Part shown: in pieces, positions 23,745-46,100 of the stretch
Layout of the letters: each line of letters opens with the position of its first letter
Numbering within the stretch: position 1 is the first letter of the stretch
DNA from: Absidia repens
Lineage: Eukaryota; Mucoromycota; Mucoromycetes; Mucorales; Cunninghamellaceae
DNA length: 64,000 nucleotides
Direction: 5' to 3'
Assembly: GCA_002105175.1 (NCBI GenBank)
Contig: MCGE01000003.1
Location: forward strand, 372,001-436,000
The notes under the pieces: generated by a model
What the model was told of the DNA's origin: nothing
The model's database searches: none
What the model saw: only the letters and a program-made list of their open reading frames with translations
Translations under genes and position numbers: made by a program

Positions 23745-24530
23745 ACCCCCGAACACGTGCTGATTTTCTTTTATTTACCTCCTACTTTTTTCTTTCTTTT
23801 CACTCTCTTTTTTTCCTTTTATTTTTTCTTCATCATCCAACTTCTTTGAGGTTATGGTAATCTTAGATTGGTGTCAGGATTAGTTTAGAAGGGTTTTTCA
23901 GCTCAGGGATTATAAGACGCATAGGGAAACCCTTTCATTTTGGATCTAGGATCTCAAACCACAATTAGTTGGCTTTTTGGAGCCTTCATTAGCTTAGTTT
24001 AGTATTAGTTTGTCCATGGTTTGTATCTTCTTCTAAATAAAATATATCTCTCTTATTTGCTTCAAGAAAAAAGTATCATTATCCTCTCTCATGTCTTATG
24101 CAATAGATCCTTTTTTTTTTTTTTTTTGACTATCATCCCCTTTTGATTAGTGTTGACTACGAGATGGAATTATTAGGGTTGACTATCCTTGAAATCACAC
24201 TTTTGACTTCCTCATCCTTCGTCCAATAGATCCTTCCATTGAATCCTTTGTAACAATAAACCCCTCTCCTTTAGTATTAGTATCTATCGATGTCCTTCAA
24301 TAAAGTATGGCTTTTTATTAACAAGTCTCTGACCCATCATATAGTTAATGATGTCACTATTTTAGCTATTTGTTTTTACTCATTCCCGTACACACACACA
24401 AACACACACACACACACATGTATGTACTGTACTCATCAAACCCGAGAGACGAAGATATTGTATGTTTTCAAATAGTATTTACTGAGACAAAATCAATGGA
24501 TTGATAATGATGTCAAATAAAAGCAAATAT
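23745..24530 (+). repeat. Dispersed repeat family R, copy 2
   Basis: Begins with a CACGTG-containing start near 23,753 and a pyrimidine-rich tract. The shared core follows: attagtttagaagggttt, then tcagctcagggattataaga, then aaaccctttcattttgga, and ttagtttagtattagtttgt. It continues with the tcatgtcttatgcaatagat block. The distal part includes a short CA-rich microsatellite near 24,390-24,420. No coding frame. Confidence 0.75.
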
Positions 24531-25934
24531 TTTGTTTTTCCTGTATCGAACAAATTGACTGAATAAATGACGTATGTCTTAATGGTATAATGTTGGAGTA
24601 GTTTCTAGAATTTATTTAAACAGTGTCTTGAAAAGAGAGCCACATTTATATGTACATGTTTTGCTAGGAGTTAGGAGAATACGATAGCCGTAAAACGGCA
24701 TCGTCATCTACTACCAAGGGCTCCAGTAAATCTAGATTGGTTTCCTCCACCACACAAAAAAAAAAAAAAAAAAAAAAAAGCTCGGTATTCATTCTAACGA
24801 GTAACCTTACCTAAAAGAGAGTCATTTCTTTTTTCTTACCTTGTTTCTATTCATAGTAAAAGGATCCAATAGCAAATGGTAGACAAGAAAGCAATTAACC
24901 ACACCAGGGTCCAATTTGGTCTTTTACAAGACCAACACAGTAGTCTTACTACGTAGGCATCATGACCCACCCCTATGTAGTTCACCACTAACCTAATAAA
25001 GTTTATGGTTTTGCTTCCTCCAATAACCAAGGGAGAGGAATTCAAATGGATCTCCATCGCCCCCCCCGAACGATAACGGTTTTAAATTTTCATGCCACTC
25101 GGAGCCCACAAAAAGGTAGGGAAAGCAATACTGAAAAGATTTGTCCCTCCCCCACTTGACCAACTCTGTTAAGATCCCGTCACTGCCAACTGTTTTTTCT
25201 TATATAATGTGATAATAAAACCTTCAATTTTTACTGTGCTGTACTGTACTGTACTGTACATTCAGTATATGCCTGGTGGGGCTTTGTTTTATTTCAATGG
25301 AAATCACACATTACATAGCCAAGCGGAGTTTGGTTAATTATCTTTTTTCCATTGCATACATTTCTACGCTTCAGGACACCATCTTTGGAAAGGCAAATTA
25401 TACGGATCATAGATAGTAAGAAAGATAAGATGTATTTTTATTCAGATGTATATATAAACTATAATAATCAGATCTGTAAACATATTGTAAATGACAATAT
25501 CATTGATGCCTACATATTCCAAAGTGTGGCTATTAGGAGAATATGAGTCTGGAGTTTGTATATGTGGGGAGAGATGGTCGAAGGTACATATTGAGGCGGG
25601 AGCAATTTGGTGAAGTAGTACAGTCATAGAAGATAAGTTATGCCATTCTACCATAACTGCCAAACATACTCTACTGTACGTACAGTACAGTGAACCCCTC
25701 CACTGAACTTGACCGAAATTTGTTCCATTATGTCTGCAAAACTATCAAAAGAAAAAAGAGCAACATACTGCCCATGTTAAGAGGTGGTTGCTCTTGATAA
25801 TGTTAATATACTGTTGATTGTCGTAAAATCAAAAAATGAAAAATACCGCTTTCCTTTTTTGTATCCGCCAAAAAAAATATTTTTTTTTTTTTTGTAGTAT
25901 GTCGTAAAAGAAAAAAAAAAAATAACAATTTTTC
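24531..25934. other. Gene-free AT-rich stretch
   Basis: No gene supported. It contains a poly(A) run at about 24,758-24,779 and short GTACT/GTACAG repeats at 25,236-25,262 and 25,677-25,690. The second is followed by cagtgaacccctccactgaa, which resembles the end of a pogo/Tigger-type TIR. I could not pair it with a second end. Confidence 0.4.
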
Positions 25935-26780
25935 AAATCCCGACCACGTGAAACTTTTGTTTACTCCCAATTTTTCCCCCGCCCGCACAATCTCTCTCTT
26001 TCTTTCAATTTCTTTTTTTTCCCTTGATTTTTTCCTTCACCATTCAACTTCTATGGGATTATGTTGAACTTAGAATAGTATTAAGACTAGTTTAGAAGGG
26101 TTTTCAGCTTAAGGATGACAAGATGCAAGGGGGAACCCTTTCATTTTGGATTCAGGGTTTGGGAGCACCGTCCATTAGTTGGCTTTTTGGAGCCTACATT
26201 AGCTTAGTTTAGTCTTAGTTTGTCCATAGTTTGTATCAACATACGAATAAAATATGTCTCTTTTTATACACTTTAATGAAAAATGTCCCATTAGTCTTTC
26301 TTATGTCTGCGTAATACATCCCTTGTTTTCTATCATTGTCCCTTTAGATTAGTGTTAGCCGTTGTTGTGCTTCAACACCAGATATCGCTTTAGTCAATCC
26401 CAAAATGTGTACAGTATATTGGAACATATTTTACACTTGTCCTTTTAAGTTTGGCGCCCACCATTTTCAAGGCTCACGTTAGTCTACCCCATGTTATCTT
26501 CTTTCGACTACTGCTACAACGAACCCGTCCTTATTAGTTTAGTAGCTACCATGTTTCTTTAAATAAACAATGTTCCTTTTATCAATCATCCTCTGAACCA
26601 TTAGATAGTAAGCAAAGTCGTTAGTGTAGCATTATGAGCGTCATACTATACACCTTCTCCCTAATTCTCCCTCTATGCTTACGTTCCCATCCTCAGAGTC
26701 CCAGCGACTGATTGATAGTTTAGGCCACTTGGTATAAAAGAAGGCGCTACTCCAGTTCTATCGCTCCAACAGTAGGGACC
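25935..26780 (+). repeat. Dispersed repeat family R, long copy 3
   Basis: Starts with cccgaccacgtg, runs through the pyrimidine tract and the tagtttagaagggttttcag core, and continues with blocks shared with 48,840-49,560, such as atcgctttagtc and cgactgattgatagtttag. It ends in ttggtataaaagaaggcgct followed by actccagttctatc, a TATA-box-plus-initiator-like arrangement. No protein is encoded. Confidence 0.75.
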
Positions 26781-26875
26781 CACATCAACGATATAAGAAA
26801 TAACAAAAAACCTCGTAATAACAATTATTTCTGGAAGTCATTGATTGTTGGCTGTGAAATTTCGTAATTTAAATT

Positions 26876-26876
<1 letters not shown>

Positions 26877-26914
<38 letters not shown>
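26877..26914. repeat. (AT)n microsatellite
   Basis: About 38 bp of uninterrupted alternating A and T in a gene-free region. Confidence 0.95.
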
Positions 26915-26917
<3 letters not shown>

Positions 26918-27174
26918 ACCTCCCAGGCATCATTCACTTTGCGTGTGTTTGTAGTGGGTGAGGTTGAATGCAAATTTGGTAGGATCCTCCTTTATATAGG
27001 TGACAAATAGTGCTTTTAATATATATAATATAGAGTAGACCGGGAGGGCATTTCATTTTGAATCTAATAAGCTGGTACGGAGGGAAAAAATGCAGAGGTC
27101 TGGCTAATTGAAGCATAACAACCGCCATCACTAAACTAAAGAGGCGATGGTAAAAAAGGTATTTATTGTTCAGA

Positions 27175-27520
27175 CATGAGAAAGACGAATGGGACATATT
27201 TCATTAACACAAGTAACAAAAAGATATATTTTATTCAGATGTACATAGATACAAACTAATACTAAACTACACTAATGCAGACTTTAAAAAGTCAACTAAG
27301 GGTGATCCCAAAACCTGAATCCAAAATGAAAGGGTTTCCCATACATGTAGTAATCCCCGATCTGAAACCCCTTCTAAACTAGTCCTAACCCTATCAATAA
27401 TTACCAGACCCTCAAAAAGATTACAATGATGAAGAAAAAAATAAAAGAAAGAGCGAGAAAGAAAATGAAATTCACGACGGCGGAATGTGAAATTCCTGTG
27501 TTCTCGCTGAACTGCAGCTT
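27175..27520 (-). repeat. Dispersed repeat family R, copy 4 (inverted)
   Basis: The minus strand shows the same core (aaaccctttcattttgga, gggattac, tagtttagaagggg) and the aataaaatatatctt block. It is truncated at both ends relative to the long copies and lies just downstream of the RasGAP gene. Confidence 0.7.
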
Positions 27521-27724
27521 TTTTTAAGTTCTTTTGATAACCAAGTTCGATGAAAAACACACATATACACACAAGAAAAGAAAAAGAAAATCATATTTCA
27601 AATAAAAATAAGGATTTTATTAGAATGGATATTAAACACATGCATAAAATATAAGACAATGGAGGTAAAGTAAGATAAAAAAAAAAAATGCGCTACTAAA
27701 AAAGATAAAAATAAGGTATCTATA

Positions 27725-37629
<9,905 letters not shown>

Positions 37630-37875
37630 CACGAATCAAAAAGTATTGATATATGTTAATGTTAAAAAATTATAGTACAAAAGTTAAGGAAGATGAATGA
37701 AAATGTAAGAATTCCTACCATCTTTTGTTTGGAAAATATTCCCTTTTTAACAAATAAAAGCACTGAATAAGCAAATCTGGGTAAAAACATATTTCCCCTA
37801 GTTATAAAAAGCATCCCCCGGATTTTTTCAAGTCTTTTAAATATTTTATTGTTCGATACTACTTGTTTTTTCACT
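37630..37875. promoter_or_regulatory. Divergent promoter between RasGAP and M13 peptidase genes
   Basis: The two start codons are 246 bp apart on opposite strands. A plus-strand TATA-like motif, ttataaaaag at about 37,802-37,811, lies about 65 bp before the peptidase ATG. No clear TATA box is seen on the RasGAP side. Confidence 0.55.
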
Positions 37876-40482
37876 ATGGTATCATTATCAATACCATCTT
37901 CCTCTAACGAAGTATGCGCGACTCCTGGGTGCATCCAGTCTGCACTAAGGATTCTTGCTGATGTTGACTTCAATTTGGACCCATGTAGTGATTTCTATCA
38001 ATACACATGTAATTTTGACTTATATTTCTTTCTTTCAAACCTATTTTCTGATTCGTATTTTTTCTTTTTCTTTTTTTCTTCCAGGTGGAGGTTGGCTAAA
38101 AAATGCGACCATACCAGAATTCGAATCAAGTAAGTTAGTATTCATGCCGCCAGCGGAGTTATACCATTTACTTTTTTGCTGATGTCAACCACTCAAAATA
38201 GGTGTAGGAACGTTTCAATATCTTCGAAATGCCAACATGGAAGTCATTGAAAACATTCTAACAGGATCCTATGAGGATGTGGCATTGGAATCCACTGCAG
38301 CCGAAGAAAAAGCAGCAGATAAAGCTAACTTTCGATTGGTCAAAGACTTTTTTCAATCATGCATGAATCAAGACCATCGCGACAAACTGGGAGTTCAGCC
38401 CCTTCAGGATTTTATTTTCCCATTAAAAAATGACAATCTGCATGACATCTTGACGAAACTCGAGCTTAACGGTATTTCCGGTCCAATTTTCTCAGCTGGC
38501 GTGAACCCAGATGAAAAAAATCCAAATCAAAATGTTGTCACATTAGCGCAACCAAATCTCGGTTTGCCCTCTAAGGAATATTTTAAGCGAAAAGATGTAA
38601 CGGATGTCTACCGACATACCATGAAAGCTCTCTCGAGGTTGATACTTCCTACCCTCGACAACGAAGATGTCGATAAAATTGTTGATTTTGAAACCCAGCT
38701 CGCCGACATTTCCATTGCCCTGTAATGTTTTCTTTTTATCTTATATTTCTTTTTCCTAATTTTTTTTTTTTTTTTTTTTTTTTTTTTGTATAAATAGTGA
38801 AAACTTGCAAGACCCTTTAGCTGTATACAACCCTGTGACCTTGGAAAATCTCGAAAAGCGATACGCATTCTTCGATTGGCGACACTTTTTTGAACAGGTG
38901 ACGCCCGAGAACCGCACACCACACAAGATCATTCTCCTTACACCAGGTTTTTTCGACGCTCTCGCCAAAATATGGGCTGAAACCAATGATGAGCTTATCA
39001 AGAGCTATACTCTTTTGTCAACTGTACGAAAATTGGCATCTCTTTTGAATACTTCGACAACAGATTCTTTACAGGATCTTAATGGCAAGCTCACGGGACA
39101 AAAATCACAACCTCCTCTCACTCTCACCTGCAGCAAATTCACCAATGACGCATTTGGGGATATATTGGGTCACTATTTTATCAATGCAGCATTCGATGAT
39201 CATAATTTAACGTCTGAAAAGGTGCAGGAACAACTGGAAACCATTCACACCATTTATGCTCAGCGGTTGGAGTTGATTGATTGGTTGGATGAAGCTACAC
39301 GGCGCAAGGCACTGGAAAAAATCAAGAAAATGGCCATCAAGTCAATGTACAGCACTGTGTCTCCTGATATTAGGTCTCCGCTGTCTCTGAACGAATTTTA
39401 CAGTGGTCTAGTTGACACCATCAATCCTGATACTCACTTTAGAAATAGCCTTGCTGTGGGTGCCTGGCGAATAAACAAGAAATGGTCGAGTCTGAATAAT
39501 CCTGTGAATAAGGATGAATGGTTCATGGAACCCCAAACGGTGAATGCTTATTTTAGTCCATCATTCAATCAGGTACCTCCCCTCCCCCCCCCAAAAAAAA
39601 ACAAAAAAAAAAGAATTAGAAAATGCACTGATACTACTTCTTCATAGGTCGTTGTTCCTGCCGGTATCTTACAACCACCTTTCTTCAACATTAATTCTGA
39701 GCCACTAAGCCTTGGTGGGATTGGTGTGGTGATTGGTCATGAACTTACGGTAATAATAATTATAATATTAAAAATAAATAAAAACAAGAATTAGACTGAT
39801 GTTTTGCATTTTGGTTTACTATAATTTGCATATTATTTAGCATGGCTTCGACAATAGTGGCAGGTTGTATGACGGTGATGGCGTTCTAACTCAATGGTGG
39901 TCAAATGCCACAAAGGAACAATTCAATGAAAAGGCTCAATGTTTTATTGACCAATACAGTAACTTCAGCATTCAAGGACCAGACGGGAAAGAATATCCTG
40001 TCAACGGCAAGGTAAAATCACTTGTATATCAAAATATATATATATATTTCTCTGATGAAATCCTCTTTTTTTTCTACATTAGATGACATTAGGTGAAAAC
40101 TTGGCAGATAATGGCGGTATATCTTTGGCATACGAAGCATTCTCGAAAACACCGCAGGCGCGCTTATCTGGAATTGATATTTCACCTGAAGCTTTGTTCT
40201 TCATCAATTTTGGACGTGTATGGTGTGCAAAAGAACGACCTGAACGTTCTGTCAGAAGGGTAAAAAATAAAAAATAAAAAAGTGCGTAGTAGATGAGTAA
40301 GTGACGATGACTACAGTTTTGACTTGCTTTATTTATTTGTGAATTAGATTCTCGGGGATGTCCATTCTCCTGCCCGAGTGCGTGTCAATGCTGCTGTACA
40401 AAACATGCCACAATTTGCTGAAGTCTTTAATTGTCCCGAAGGTAGTCCAATGAATCCAACATCGAAATGCAAGTTATGGTAG
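37876..40482 (+). CDS. M13 family zinc metallopeptidase (neprilysin/PepO-like)
   Basis: Zn-dependent endopeptidase of peptides. Eight exons (37876-38008, 38085-38129, 38202-38721, 38798-39572, 39648-39749, 39841-40011, 40083-40259, 40348-40482) give 685 residues with exact closure. The N-terminal signature [13 protein letters not shown] spans the first splice. The zinc motif HELTHGFDN spans the exon 5/6 junction, with the third ligand in [10 protein letters not shown]. The substrate-binding NAYFSP and C-terminal CKLW are present. There is no signal peptide or membrane anchor in the called start region, so it may be a soluble form; an upstream anchor exon cannot be excluded. Intron 3 has a T run of 27. 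It diverges from the RasGAP gene. Confidence 0.93.
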
Positions 40483-41177
40483 TCTTAATTACATTTTGAT
40501 TCATATGAAAAGCCACCCCTTACAATTATGGTAGTTTAGTTGCAATTGAATTACTTTATTTGCGTATATTTTGCTGTTGAATCCTACTTTGCATATATTT
40601 TTTTTATGTCCTTTGTGCAAAGCAAATAAAATGTCTTTACAAAATAAATAATTTGGTGTTCTGCTGGAGATTTGGAATGTCGTATTCCTGGTTCTTGATA
40701 ACAAATATGTATATATATATGAAAATATCTGTACCTTCATTACTAGTGCATCCCTTTTATCATTTATTACTATTTTACTCCAGATTTATCTATGATTACA
40801 AACCCCGCTGACCTTTATCTTTTTTACCAGCTATTGTCACACCTTAACTCCACCTTGGCATAGTTGTTACTATCAAATCCATAAATGAATTGCTCTTTAT
40901 TTTATTTTCATACGCTATACAAACACATGGGAAATTATAGATTTATTGTACTGGTGTCAATATTTGTTTTGCTGTTGTTGTTGAACTGTGGCAGGCGATG
41001 AGATGGGATAAAGCACCTCTGGCATTTTGCATCATATTGAAGTTCCTGGTTGGACTTTTTTGTTTTTATTAAACCATACGCAGCAAAATAGTTCAATCTA
41101 TTTGCGCTAGTATACTTTATAGGGTAAATTACGCTTACGCTGGGACCTTGGTTGATTAATATAATTGGCGGTGTGTA
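40483..41177. other. Intergenic, 3' of the M13 peptidase
   Basis: AT-rich flank with several aataaa motifs just after the stop. No further gene is supported up to the TIR element. Confidence 0.5.
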
Positions 41178-41179
41178 TA

Positions 41180-42069
41180 TGGTGCGGCTCACTTATAATG
41201 TCAAATTTTCACTTTTCATTTCAATTTTATGACTTCAATCGCAGTCTGAAAAATGCCTATAAAAGCCTTTTTTTTTTTTTTTTCCTTCCTTTCTTTTTTT
41301 TTTTTTCTCAAGTCACCGCCATTTCATTGATCTCAATAAGATGGTGTTCAACTGGGATTAGTGTCAGGACTAGTTTAGAAGGGTTTTCAGCTCAGGTATT
41401 ACGAGGTGCATGGGGAAACCCTTTCATTTTGGAATTAGAATTAGGGACCACTATTAGATTAGCCTTCATCTTAGTTTAGTATTAGTTGTCATTATTATAA
41501 TTACTACTGAATAAACTTTGTCTTGCCTTTTTCTATCATTTTTTGATTGTCTTACCAAATGTATATACATAGACTTATTATAAGCAGAAACATACAAACG
41601 GGTGTGTGTCCGCACAACAACAAAAAACTAGAAGGGATGGCACTTTTTATTGTACAAATAATAAATAAAAATACATAAACTAATCCTCATTTGCAAGTCT
41701 TACAATCTACATCTATATCAACTAACTACGCTTGATATGGGAGCGGGAACGAGCAAAAAACAGGACCTTGTTTTCTGTATAATATTTTACAGTTTTCGCG
41801 GTGATTTACAAAATAAATGCACATATCATTTTCCTTTTTAGTACATCAGATACGTTTCAAATCCTAAACCAGCCAGCCAAAGTCTTCTTTTTTTGAAGGC
41901 TGATAAGTTTTTCTTTTTTTATAAAAAAAACAACTGATGTACACGTTTTGTTCTTAAAGGTCTGAATTATCATGTTTATACATTGTTTTTTTGAGGTGGC
42001 CATTTTTTAAAAAGCCATCAGCTTTCTAGGATCATGCCTAATATTTGACATTATAAGTGAGCCGCACCA
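41180..42069. mobile_element. TIR element family M, complete copy carrying a family R segment
   Basis: 890 bp bounded by inverted repeats (TGGTGYGGCTCACTTATAAT and onward, about 27 bp) and flanked by TA at 41,178-41,179 and 42,070-42,071. It has no coding capacity, as in a MITE-like non-autonomous element of Tc1/mariner character. About 41,290-41,690 contains the family R core (aggactagtttagaagggtt, aaaccctttcattttgga), so R sequence has been captured or was inserted. The right 370 bp matches 1720-2108. Confidence 0.88.
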
Positions 42070-42071
42070 TA

Positions 42072-42587
42072 GCGGCACGGTAGAAATCAAATGATCTTAA
42101 ACTTCAAATCAGTCAGGGAAGCTTTAAGTCAAAGGTATTTATAATGGATGGGCCGGATAGTGATGGTTTAACAGCCATTTAGAAAATAATCACAATAACG
42201 GCTTTATAAAAATAATTATAAATACTAAACTAAAGCTGTTGGGGTCAATGTAACGATGGATGTATTGGAGGTAGCACGATGGCTGATAGACGTTGTAAAA
42301 AATAATCAACAATATCTAGAGATACGATACTGAAAAAAAAAATGTACTCGGCATAAGAGAGACTGATGGAGCATGTTTCATTGAAGCAGATAAGAGACAG
42401 TTTTTTCAAATATAAATACAGACTACGAATTGAATCAATGAAGGCGCCAAATAACGGATACTGATAATCTGAAGATACCTACAGATTCCGATGAGTTTTG
42501 GAGGTACCTCTGAAGGCTCCACAGGTGACTGATAACTGGGTATATCTCCCCCCCCTGATAATGTCAAGGCATCTTTTGGCCTTGGAG
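42072..42587. other. Repeat-derived flank of the LTR retrotransposon
   Basis: No gene. 42,340-42,480 resembles the distal part of family R in inverted orientation (gagagactgatgga, gcatgtttcattgaagca). The remainder is unassigned. Confidence 0.4.
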
Positions 42588-42592
42588 GTGCC

Positions 42593-42876
42593 TGTTAAGT
42601 GGGGTAGGATTTGTAGTAATAAAAATAACGAGAATAAAAATAAACGAGATTTCGATATGGTTTTATTTTGTGCTGACCATCCCGTTATTTATAAGAAAAG
42701 CGGTGTTTGTATTGAGTAACGTGAAACTAGTGCTTATCATCCAGATGCCCCATTTAGATACTTGTTACGTATGTTCAGGAATTATCGTGACCAATTATTC
42801 CCATGGTCGTCCTTAATCCGTCTTTTATTATTCTGTTCATACTCAGATGGGTAGGTGTATTATTTCTGACACCACA
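42593..42876 (-). repeat. 3' LTR of the Ty3/gypsy element
   Basis: 284 bp, with TG and CA ends on the element strand, matching 48165-48448 exactly by eye. A TATA-like motif lies at about 42,684-42,697 (minus strand cttataaataac). Confidence 0.97.
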
Positions 42877-43164
42877 TCATCCCCCTCCAGTCTATTTGAC
42901 GTCGTTCTGTAATTGTGGGGTGAAGGAATATTTCATCTAGAGACTACATCTGTAAGTTTTTTAGGGTATCTTAATTTTTATGCGCATTCTTGTAGTTCAT
43001 ATTTCCATTTCATTGTTTTCAGCAAGCGTTGTTTATTTATTTATAAGTTGTTTTTCTTGAGTAGTTGTCAATTCATTAATTCATGCAAATCCTTGCAAGG
43101 AATCGTGATCAGCGATCCTTGTCGGAGTTTCTGTGCATTTCCTTCCAGGAACGTCTTCCTTTCA

Positions 43165-46100
43165 TTATTTTTTATTTCTAGTCGACTTTCTAGTTGTTTT
43201 ACTCTTCTTCTTTGCTAGCCATGCTTCCCTTTCGGCATTTCTTTTACGCTGTTCTGCTTGCCTCGCTTTTTCTTTTTCTCTTTCTGCATTTTCCATTTCT
43301 ATTGCCATTCTTTTTCTGACCTGATTTCCCAGAAATATCTGTACATCATTAGAGTCTAGTGCTTCTTCTTTTTCCCAAGTAGCATCTTCTATTTCCAAAC
43401 CTCTCCATTTTACTTTATATTCTTTTTCTTGAGAATTACCTCTTTCTTCCAAGATTTCTTCAAGTACTAGACGCATATCTTTTTCTAGATCAGGATCTTC
43501 TGAGATGGTTTTCAGTGCGCTGGGTGGGTAATGTTTATTCAACCTATTACCGTCCATATTTTCTAATACGTACGCACCTCCGTTGTTTTTCCTAATGACT
43601 TTGTACGGTCCTGTATATCTTGGCTCATTTTTCTTATTTCTTTTTGCAGTGAGTAATCCTACTAGTGATCCAGGCTTAAAATCCTTAATTCTGTGTTTCC
43701 TGTCAAATTGCCTTTGTGCAGTTTCTCTGACTTCTTTTGTTCTTTGTACTATTGCTGGTATCACTATGTCAGCCATATCTTTTATTCTGCGACTTACTTC
43801 CAGTCGTCCTTCTAGTACTGATTCTTCTTCTGTCAGTAACGTCTTATCCTTTGCATTATTATAGTCTTTGAATGTATTTAATTTTCTTGCGAACATGAGT
43901 GCAAATGGTGCAGAATTTGTCAAATTCACTGGTTGTGCATTCATGGCTAATTGTACTGCTGGAAGATATTGATCCCAATCTTCTCCTTTACCAACCATTT
44001 CTTTTGCTAAGGTTTCTTTTGTTATTTTGACTTTATTTTCTGCTACTCCATTTCCTCTAGGGTGATATGCAGATATTAACCGATGATCGATTTTATTTGT
44101 CTTGGTGATTTGTTTGATTGTGCTGTTTACAAACTCCGTCCCATTGTCAGACTGTAATGTTTTTGGAAATCCAAAGGTACAAAATATCTCGACCAGTTTT
44201 TCACCAATGGTTTGCGAAGTCTTATCTGGTATTGCTTTAAGTAGTGTATACTTAGTGCAAACATCTACCATCACCATAATAAATGTATTTCCCTTATGCG
44301 TCAGATCCATAGGTCCAGCTAAATCTATGGCCCAATGATCGCCTGGCATTGTTGCTGTAATTGATGCCAAAGGATTGTATCCTTTTCTGACTATATTATA
44401 TTGCATGCAAGCTTTACAATTTCTGACAATATTCAAAGCATCTTCTCTTATATTTGGCCAGTGTATGCCGTCTGCATGTATTGCTCTTTCCATGGCTACT
44501 GCACCAAAGTGTCCGAATGCATGTTGTTTATGTAAAATTTGTTTCCTTTTTTCCAAATTGTCTATCAAATTTACTTCAACTTCTTCTGGTTGTTTTAAAT
44601 GTTGCGCTACATGTAGAGCTGTTGTTCTGTGATATAAATTTACCAATTTTGTTCTTTCTTCAATTGGTGGTGTGAAATGGTCATCATAATTTCCTGCCAT
44701 TTTTTCTAATCTTTTGGCGCTATATTGTTTTTTTATGGTTGGCTGATCCGACTCATCCCCCTCCAGTTCTTTTTCCACAGAGAAAAGACGAGATAAAGCA
44801 TCAGGCAACACATTATCCATACCCGGGATATGCGCCACAGTAAAGTTATATTGTAAAATAATTTCTAGCCAATTGATAATCATAGGATTAGCAATTTTCT
44901 GCGTGTGTATGTATGTCAAGGCCCGATGATCCGTAAACAAAGTAAAAGGATTGCCCCACAAAAATTTATGAAATTTATGTAAAGCAAAAACAATAGCTAG
45001 TAATTCCCTTTTAGTTGTACTATAATTGCGTTCTGAAGCTGAGAGCGCTCTTGCAAAGAATCCTAGATGCATGATCTTTTTCTCAATAACTTGAAAAAGC
45101 ACAGCACCTATGCCTGTATTCGATGCATCTGTAGCGATATAATAAGGAGCATTCACATGGGGGTATTTGATGACAGGGGCTAGCGTGAGTATATGCTTCA
45201 AGTCATTAAATGATTTTTCCTGAGCCTGTGACCATAAACCTGTGAGAGTCTTTGCCTTTCTCAATTTATCCAAAGGTGCTGTCAATACCGACACCTTGGG
45301 AATATGATCTCTAAAATAATTTACGACACCTAGAAATTTTTCAATATCATTACCGGTCTTCGGTACTGGCCAGTTTTGTACGTTGGTAACTTTGCGTTTG
45401 TCCAAAGATAAACCTTTTTCTGATACGCAAAAACCTAATAAATGTACAGTGCGTTGAGCAAAGTGACATTTATCGGGATTCAAAATTAAATTAACCTCAG
45501 TCAATTTATCAATGACACATTTAACATGTTCAGCATGTCGATCCATGTCCTGGGAATATACTACAATGTCATCTATAAATGAAGTAGCAAAATCCATATG
45601 TTCTAATATTAATGCCGTGACTCTTTGAAACTTAGATGACAAAGGCTTGAGTCCAAATGGGCATCCCTGGAACATATATTGTATTCCTCTGTGCGTGAAT
45701 GTTGTCTTGTGTTGATCCCGTGGTTCAATTTTAAATCGATGGAAAGCAGTTTTCAGATCCAAAGTTGAAAAAACTTTCGCATTATTTAAAGTTCCAAAAA
45801 TATCCCTGATCAAAGGTAAAGGATATTTATCATCTGGTAACAGATTATTAATGTGACGTGGATCCAGGCATGGTCTTTTACGACTTTTCTTGCCATCAGC
45901 ATCTTTTTTCGGCGCCAGTGTCAATGGACTATTCCATTGGTTATTCACAGATGCCTTAATAACTGTTCCTTCTTCTAGCCAATTACTTACGGCTTCGTCT
46001 ACTAATGGCATGAGTTTATCTGGTAGAGGATATTGTCTTCTGTAGCATGTCTGTCCTTCTGGAGTGTTCAATGATACTACACTTTCTGGTATCGTACAGA

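Noticed and set aside
37662..37973. Minus-strand frame of 103 codons at the RasGAP/peptidase junction
   Set aside because: It lies opposite exon 1 of the M13 peptidase, whose CSDFYQYTC motif is decisive for the plus strand.
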